Assembly: GCA_002314465.1 (NCBI GenBank)
Contig: DCGA01000083.1
Coordinates: 5,185 to 15,397, forward strand
DNA length: 10,213 nucleotides
Origin: a bacterium UBA1790
Lineage (GTDB): Bacteria; Bacteroidota; Bacteroidia; Bacteroidales; Muribaculaceae
Direction of reading: 5' to 3'
Translations under genes and position numbers: made by a program
Notes under the pieces: model-generated
What the model saw: only the letters and a program-made list of their open reading frames with translations
The model's database searches: none
Told to the model about the DNA's origin: nothing
Shown here: positions 6,891 to 10,213 of the stretch, in pieces
How the letters are laid out: the number at the start of each line of letters is the position of its first letter
How positions within the stretch are numbered: position 1 is the stretch's first letter

Positions 6891-6917
6891 CTCGCAGAAC
6901 TCGCGGATCTTGCAGAT
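6891..6917 (+). repeat. Short tandem repeat, three 9-bp units
   Basis: Three contiguous 9-mers, CTCGCAGAA, CTCGCGGAT and CTTGCAGAT, differ from a CTCGCAGAT consensus by one base each. They lie in the 167-bp gap between trpA and trpS. Degenerate arrays of this CGCAGAT kind occur between genes in Bacteroidales from general knowledge; no function is known to me. Confidence 0.65.
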
Positions 6918-6943
6918 AATAATAAAACAATTTCAGATTGAGC

Positions 6944-7717
6944 TTAGGCTTTGAGGGCATCTTTGAGGCGAGAAATGGCTTCGTCGGGTGTGTCACACTC
7001 AGCCATTAGACGTACAAACTTGCTGCCTATGATAGCGCCTGCCGAGTGCTGCTGGGCGGCTGTGATGGTGGCCTTGTTAGAGATGCCGAATCCCACCAGC
7101 GTGGGGTTCTTGAGGTGCATGTCCTGTATGCGCTTGAAGTAGGCAATGGTCTCGGGACCATATTCGTTCTGCGCTCCTGTTGTTGCGTCGGTCGATACTT
7201 CGTAGATGAAGCCGTCGGTATTGTTGTCGATGAGGCGAATGCGGTCCTCGCTTGTCTCGGGTGTAATGAGCATGATGATTTTTACATCGTAGTGGTCGGC
7301 AATCTCCTTGTATTCTTCCATGTAGACGTCAAACGGGAGGTCGGGGATGATGGCACCGTCTATGCCACACTCGCTGCAACTCTTGCAGAAGTTTTCAAAA
7401 CCATACTGGTATACCACATTGAGGTATCCCATGAGCACCAGCGGCATGGTAACGGCGGGACGTATGCCTTGCAGTTGCTCAAAGAGCGTGGCAAGCGACA
7501 TGCCGTTCTTGAGCGCCTGTGTGGCTGCAGTCTGGATAACCGGGCCGTCGGCCATAGGGTCGCTGAAGGGGATGCCTATCTCGCAAATATCTACACCGGC
7601 AGCCTCAAGGGCCTTGAGTGTGGGCACAGTACTGTCGAGATTGGGGTAACCGGCACAGAAATAAATGTCGAGCAGCCCCGACTTCTTGGTTGTGAATAAT
7701 TGAGTTATTCGATTCAT
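6944..7717 (-). CDS. trpA: Tryptophan synthase alpha subunit
   Basis: Cleaves indole-3-glycerol phosphate to indole and glyceraldehyde 3-phosphate; indole then passes to the TrpB subunit. The 257-aa TIM barrel has normal family length. The catalytic acids are present: E46 in DICEIGIPFSDP and D57 in MADGPVIQ, eleven residues apart as in E. coli E49/D60. Y172 opens the loop YEVSTDATTG, where many homologues have YLxSRxGVTG, and GFGIS (209-213) and AIIGSKFV (228-235) form the phosphate-binding end. The start at 7717 follows an AGGA 12 nt upstream (7733-7730). It is the last gene of the trp operon, 34 nt after trpF. trpB is not adjacent here and is expected upstream of the window edge. No strong terminator follows. 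Confidence 0.96.
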   Translation of the reverse strand: MNRITQLFTTKKSGLLDIYFCAGYPNLDSTVPTLKALEAAGVDICEIGIPFSDPMADGPVIQTAATQALKNGMSLATLFEQLQGIRPAVTMPLVLMGYLNVVYQYGFENFCKSCSECGIDGAIIPDLPFDVYMEEYKEIADHYDVKIIMLITPETSEDRIRLIDNNTDGFIYEVSTDATTGAQNEYGPETIAYFKRIQDMHLKNPTLVGFGISNKATITAAQQHSAGAIIGSKFVRLMAECDTPDEAISRLKDALKA

Positions 7718-7751
7718 AATCTTATATAGTCCTTTGTTGTTATTGTCATTG

Positions 7752-8369
7752 TTAGGGTTGAGGCAGAATCAGGCTCAGGAATTCCTGGAGTTTCTCTGCC
7801 GACTTGACTGCCGGGGCAGTTTCAAACTTGCTGTTGAGGTCGACTCCTGCCATGAACGGGTGATTGACGAGGGCTACCTCGCCGGCGTTATCAAGTCCCA
7901 GTCCACCGCTAAGCAAGAACGGCGTGTTGCCTGTGTAACGCGTGAGCAGACTGTGGTCAAAAGCCTTGCCGCTGCCTCCTGCCGTGTCGCAGTGGGTGTC
8001 AAATAGCAGATAGTCGGCGTGGCCGTCATAGCGATGGATTTCATTCCAGTCGGTATCGTCCTTAATGCCGAACGCCTTGATGACGCCGCATCCGGTAGCA
8101 GCATGCACCGTGTCGCACATCTCGGGCGTTTCCTGGCCATGCAGTTGCACCATGTCGAGTCCATAGGCCTTGCATCTCTCCTCGATGAAGCCTATGTCGG
8201 CGTTGACAAATACTCCCACGCGCTTTGCCCTTTGTGGCATGTAGGTCGGTACTCGGTCTACATAGCGCTTTGATGGCGGGTAAAAGATGAATCCCATCCA
8301 TTGTATGGGGAGGTTGTCCACGCGACGTATGTTGTCGGGCTCGCGCATGCCGCACACTTTCACTATCAT
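7752..8369 (-). CDS. trpF: Phosphoribosylanthranilate isomerase
   Basis: Carries out the Amadori rearrangement of N-(5-phosphoribosyl)anthranilate to CdRP, between the TrpD and TrpC steps. At 205 aa it is a normal stand-alone TrpF, not fused to TrpC as in E. coli. The general base Cys6 (VKVCGM) and general acid Asp124 (LLFDTH) are both present. QLHGQE (75-80), GGSGKAFD (131-138) and LSGGLGLDN (153-161) match the phosphate-binding parts of the (beta-alpha)8 barrel. Its ATG overlaps the trpC stop as ATGA (4 nt), so translation is probably coupled. The Trp that often follows FD in this family is His here (FDHS), a conservative oddity of unclear meaning. Confidence 0.96.
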   Translation of the reverse strand: MIVKVCGMREPDNIRRVDNLPIQWMGFIFYPPSKRYVDRVPTYMPQRAKRVGVFVNADIGFIEERCKAYGLDMVQLHGQETPEMCDTVHAATGCGVIKAFGIKDDTDWNEIHRYDGHADYLLFDTHCDTAGGSGKAFDHSLLTRYTGNTPFLLSGGLGLDNAGEVALVNHPFMAGVDLNSKFETAPAVKSAEKLQEFLSLILPQP

Positions 8370-9163
8370 GACTGCAGTTGCTTGATGAAGTCAGCGAGCG
8401 CGGCGGCCGGCGATTCTTGTTTCATGAAACGTTCACCCATGAGGAAGCCGCGATAGCCCACGCTGCGCAGCATCTTCAGGTCGTCGACGGTCTTGAGCCC
8501 GCTCTCCGATATCTTTACATATTCGTCGGGGATGAGTTCGGCCAAGCGCACCGAGGTGTTGATGTCGGTCTTGAACACGTGCAGGTCGCGGTTGTTCACT
8601 CCCACCACGGTCACACCGTCGCATATATACTCGAGTTCGCTCTCATTGTGTACCTCGAGCAGCACGTCCATGTCGAGTTCACGGGCGCGGGCTGCCAGAG
8701 TGCGGCATTGCTGTTTGGTGAGGCATGCGGCGATGAGGAGGATGACATCGGCACCTATTTGCTTGGCTTCAAATACCTGGTACTCGTCAATGATGAAGTC
8801 CTTGCGCAGGATGGGGATGTCTACAAAGGGACGCATGCACTCCACGAAATCTGTGTGCCCGCCAAAGTAGGGCTCGTCGGTGAGAATCGACAAAGCTGTT
8901 GCTCCGGCCTTTACATACCCCGGCACTACGTCCATAGGATGCAGGTCGGGCTTAATCCAGCCCAGCGACGGTGATTTGCGCTTGAACTCGGCAATGATGC
9001 CCGTGCCCGAGTTGAGCAAAGCCTCGGGCAGCGAACTGTGGCCAAACAGGCCTTGCGACATGATTGTGTCCACATTGTGTAAGGTCTGTGCCTTGGTCTC
9101 GGCGTCAATAAGGTCGATGTCGTGCCGCTTGCGCTGGCATATTTCCTCGAGAATGGTTGCCAT
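8366..9163 (-). CDS. trpC: Indole-3-glycerol-phosphate synthase
   Basis: Closes the indole ring from CdRP with loss of CO2 and water. The 265-aa barrel has the full active-site set, by comparison with the Sulfolobus enzyme: E59, K61 and S64 in IAEFKRKSPSLGWI, K121 in ILRKDFIID, E170 in VLLEVHN, N190 in VGVNNRDL, and E220-S221 in KISESG. The N-terminal segment MATILEEICQRKRHDI is the usual substrate-capping helix and supports the start at 9163. It begins 9 nt after the trpD stop without a visible Shine-Dalgarno, and it overlaps trpF by 4 nt. It is monofunctional. Confidence 0.97.
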   Translation of the reverse strand: MATILEEICQRKRHDIDLIDAETKAQTLHNVDTIMSQGLFGHSSLPEALLNSGTGIIAEFKRKSPSLGWIKPDLHPMDVVPGYVKAGATALSILTDEPYFGGHTDFVECMRPFVDIPILRKDFIIDEYQVFEAKQIGADVILLIAACLTKQQCRTLAARARELDMDVLLEVHNESELEYICDGVTVVGVNNRDLHVFKTDINTSVRLAELIPDEYVKISESGLKTVDDLKMLRSVGYRGFLMGERFMKQESPAAALADFIKQLQS

Positions 9164-9172
9164 AACAGGGTG

Positions 9173-10168
9173 TTAGCTGTTGATTTCTACGAATTTCTTG
9201 AACGCCTTGAGTGCCTTGCCGCTCTCAAGCGACTCGCGTGCGAGGGCTACTGAGTCGGCAATGGGCAGGTTCTTGTCCATGATGCTGATGCCGCAAGCCG
9301 CATTGGCGATGACAACGCTCTTCTGTGCCTCGGTGGCTGTACCATCGAGCACTGCGTCAAATATCTTCATTGCTTCCTCGGCTGTACTGCCGCCGTAGAG
9401 TTGGGCGGGATCAACGTAGTTCAGGCCCATGTCAACGGGAGTGATGACTTTCTCGTAGTTGTTGGTACAAATCTTGAAACCGCTGGTAAGCGAAATCTCG
9501 TCGTATCCGTCGTAACTGTTCACAACGCCGAAGTTGTCACCTATCTTCTGGTGCACGTTGGTATACAGTCGCAGTTGTGTCTGTGTGGCTGTGCCGTGCA
9601 GTGAGTTCTTGGGGTGGCAGGGGTTGACAAGCGGACCCAGTAGGTTGAAGCAAGTGGGAATACCAAGTGCCTTGCGTGTGGGACCTACATACTTCATGCC
9701 GTGGGCAAAAAGCGGTGCGTGGAAGTAGCATATGCCCGCTTCTTCAAGCGACTTCCTGAGCAAGTCGATGTCGTCGCTGAACTTCACTCCGTGGCCTGTG
9801 AGTACATTGCTGGCGCCGCTCACCGAGGTGCTGCCTCCGTTGCCGTGCTTGGTAACGAGATAACCGGCTCCGGCTACTACAAACGATGAGCAGGTAGAGA
9901 TGTTGAAGGTGTTCTTGCCGTCGCCGCCGGTGCCCACGATGTCGAGCGAGTTATAATCGCTGAAGTCCATGTAGCGGCCGGTTTCGAGCAAGCCCTGGCG
10001 AAATCCCATGAGTTCGTCTACGGTGACGCCACGGGTCTGCAATGCCATGAGCAGTGCCGCGATTTGCTGCACGTTGTATTTCTCCTCGGTTATTCCCAGC
10101 ATAATGCTGTGGGTATCTTGTTGCGTGAGCGTCTCACCGCCCATGAGGCGTAATAAGTATTCTTTCAT
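9173..10168 (-). CDS. trpD: Anthranilate phosphoribosyltransferase
   Basis: Transfers the phosphoribosyl group from PRPP to anthranilate. The 331-aa protein has normal length, and no glutaminase domain is fused to it. Seen in order: the N-terminal helical domain (MALQTRGVTVDELMGF, 41-56), the PRPP loop DIVGTGGDGKNTFNIST (76-92), KHGNGG (107-112), a Sulfolobus-like R165 region in GPTRKALGIPT, FNLLGPLVNP (174-183) and the metal-binding pair D223-E224 in GYDEISLT. The Arg of the common KHGNR motif is Gly here; as I recall, Bacteroidales homologues often vary at this residue. The start at 10168 lies 13 nt after the stop of the preceding gene, a spacing that fits an operon. The leader between them is A-rich with no clear Shine-Dalgarno. 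Confidence 0.97.
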   Translation of the reverse strand: MKEYLLRLMGGETLTQQDTHSIMLGITEEKYNVQQIAALLMALQTRGVTVDELMGFRQGLLETGRYMDFSDYNSLDIVGTGGDGKNTFNISTCSSFVVAGAGYLVTKHGNGGSTSVSGASNVLTGHGVKFSDDIDLLRKSLEEAGICYFHAPLFAHGMKYVGPTRKALGIPTCFNLLGPLVNPCHPKNSLHGTATQTQLRLYTNVHQKIGDNFGVVNSYDGYDEISLTSGFKICTNNYEKVITPVDMGLNYVDPAQLYGGSTAEEAMKIFDAVLDGTATEAQKSVVIANAACGISIMDKNLPIADSVALARESLESGKALKAFKKFVEINS

Positions 10169-10181
10169 ATTGTCGGTTTTT

Positions 10182-10213
10182 TTATTGATTTAGCCAGTTG
10201 TTGATGATAACGG
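10182..10213 (-). CDS. trpG: Partial gene at the window edge, probably anthranilate synthase glutaminase subunit (C-terminus)
   Basis: Only the last codons are inside the window: they read VIINNWLNQ followed by TAA (10184-10182). A C-terminus ending in ...NWL.. is typical of TrpG/PabA-type glutamine amidotransferase subunits, and trpG is the usual gene before trpD in Bacteroidales trp operons. The 13-nt gap to trpD supports co-transcription. Only nine residues are visible, so the assignment rests mainly on gene order. Confidence 0.6.
   Translation of the reverse strand, partial: VIINNWLNQ

Noticed and set aside
6918..6943. Intrinsic terminator after trpA
   Set aside because: The only stem (CAAT/ATTG, 6928-6940) is four AT-rich pairs. 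It is followed by T-rich sequence, but it is too weak to call.
7685..7715. GAATAA-TTGAG-TTATTC palindrome at the trpA start as an operator
   Set aside because: It lies within the first trpA codons, is AT-only at most positions, and has no second copy or known regulator match in the window.

Overview
The window looks like a chromosomal segment from a member of the Bacteroidales, probably a gut lineage near Muribaculaceae or Prevotellaceae. The evidence is the trpG-trpD-trpC-trpF-trpA gene order, a Bacteroidetes-type promoter (TATCTTTG) in front of trpS, generally weak ribosome binding sites, and a large secreted protein whose C-terminus resembles type IX secretion sorting domains. Every convincing gene lies on the minus strand, so the window is transcribed from right to left.

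Right half (6944-10213): the distal part of a tryptophan biosynthesis operon. It starts with the last codons of a gene that is probably trpG at the window edge, followed by trpD, trpC, trpF and trpA. The genes are tightly packed, with gaps of 13, 9 and 34 nt and one 4-nt ATGA overlap. Together they take anthranilate through PR-anthranilate, CdRP and indole-glycerol phosphate to indole. trpB and trpE are not in the window. In Bacteroidales they usually precede trpG, so they are expected just beyond the right edge.

Middle (5588-6840): trpS, tryptophanyl-tRNA synthetase, sits downstream of trpA with its own promoter and a hairpin terminator. Synthesis of tryptophan and its charging onto tRNA are therefore side by side. 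Identical 25-bp sequences in inverted orientation lie on both sides of trpS, and a short 9-bp tandem repeat lies between trpA and trpS.

Intergenic island (4726-5587): about 860 bp without a credible gene. From 4871 to 5495 it is densely packed with short perfect or near-perfect palindromes. They include a 70-bp direct repeat (69/70 identical) at its two ends and two copies of a GCCCTGAAAGGGC hairpin. This resembles a REP/MITE-like repeat cluster.

Left half (48-4725): a two-gene transcription unit for exported proteins, ending in a strong intrinsic terminator. The first gene encodes a 305-aa TolB/PD40-like beta-propeller. The second, joined to it by a TAATG overlap, encodes a 1235-aa protein with an Amidase_3-type N-acetylmuramoyl-L-alanine amidase domain, a carboxypeptidase-regulatory-like domain, two propeller-like regions and a sorting-domain-like C-terminus. 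Its true job is not known from sequence alone. It is the least ordinary coding content here.
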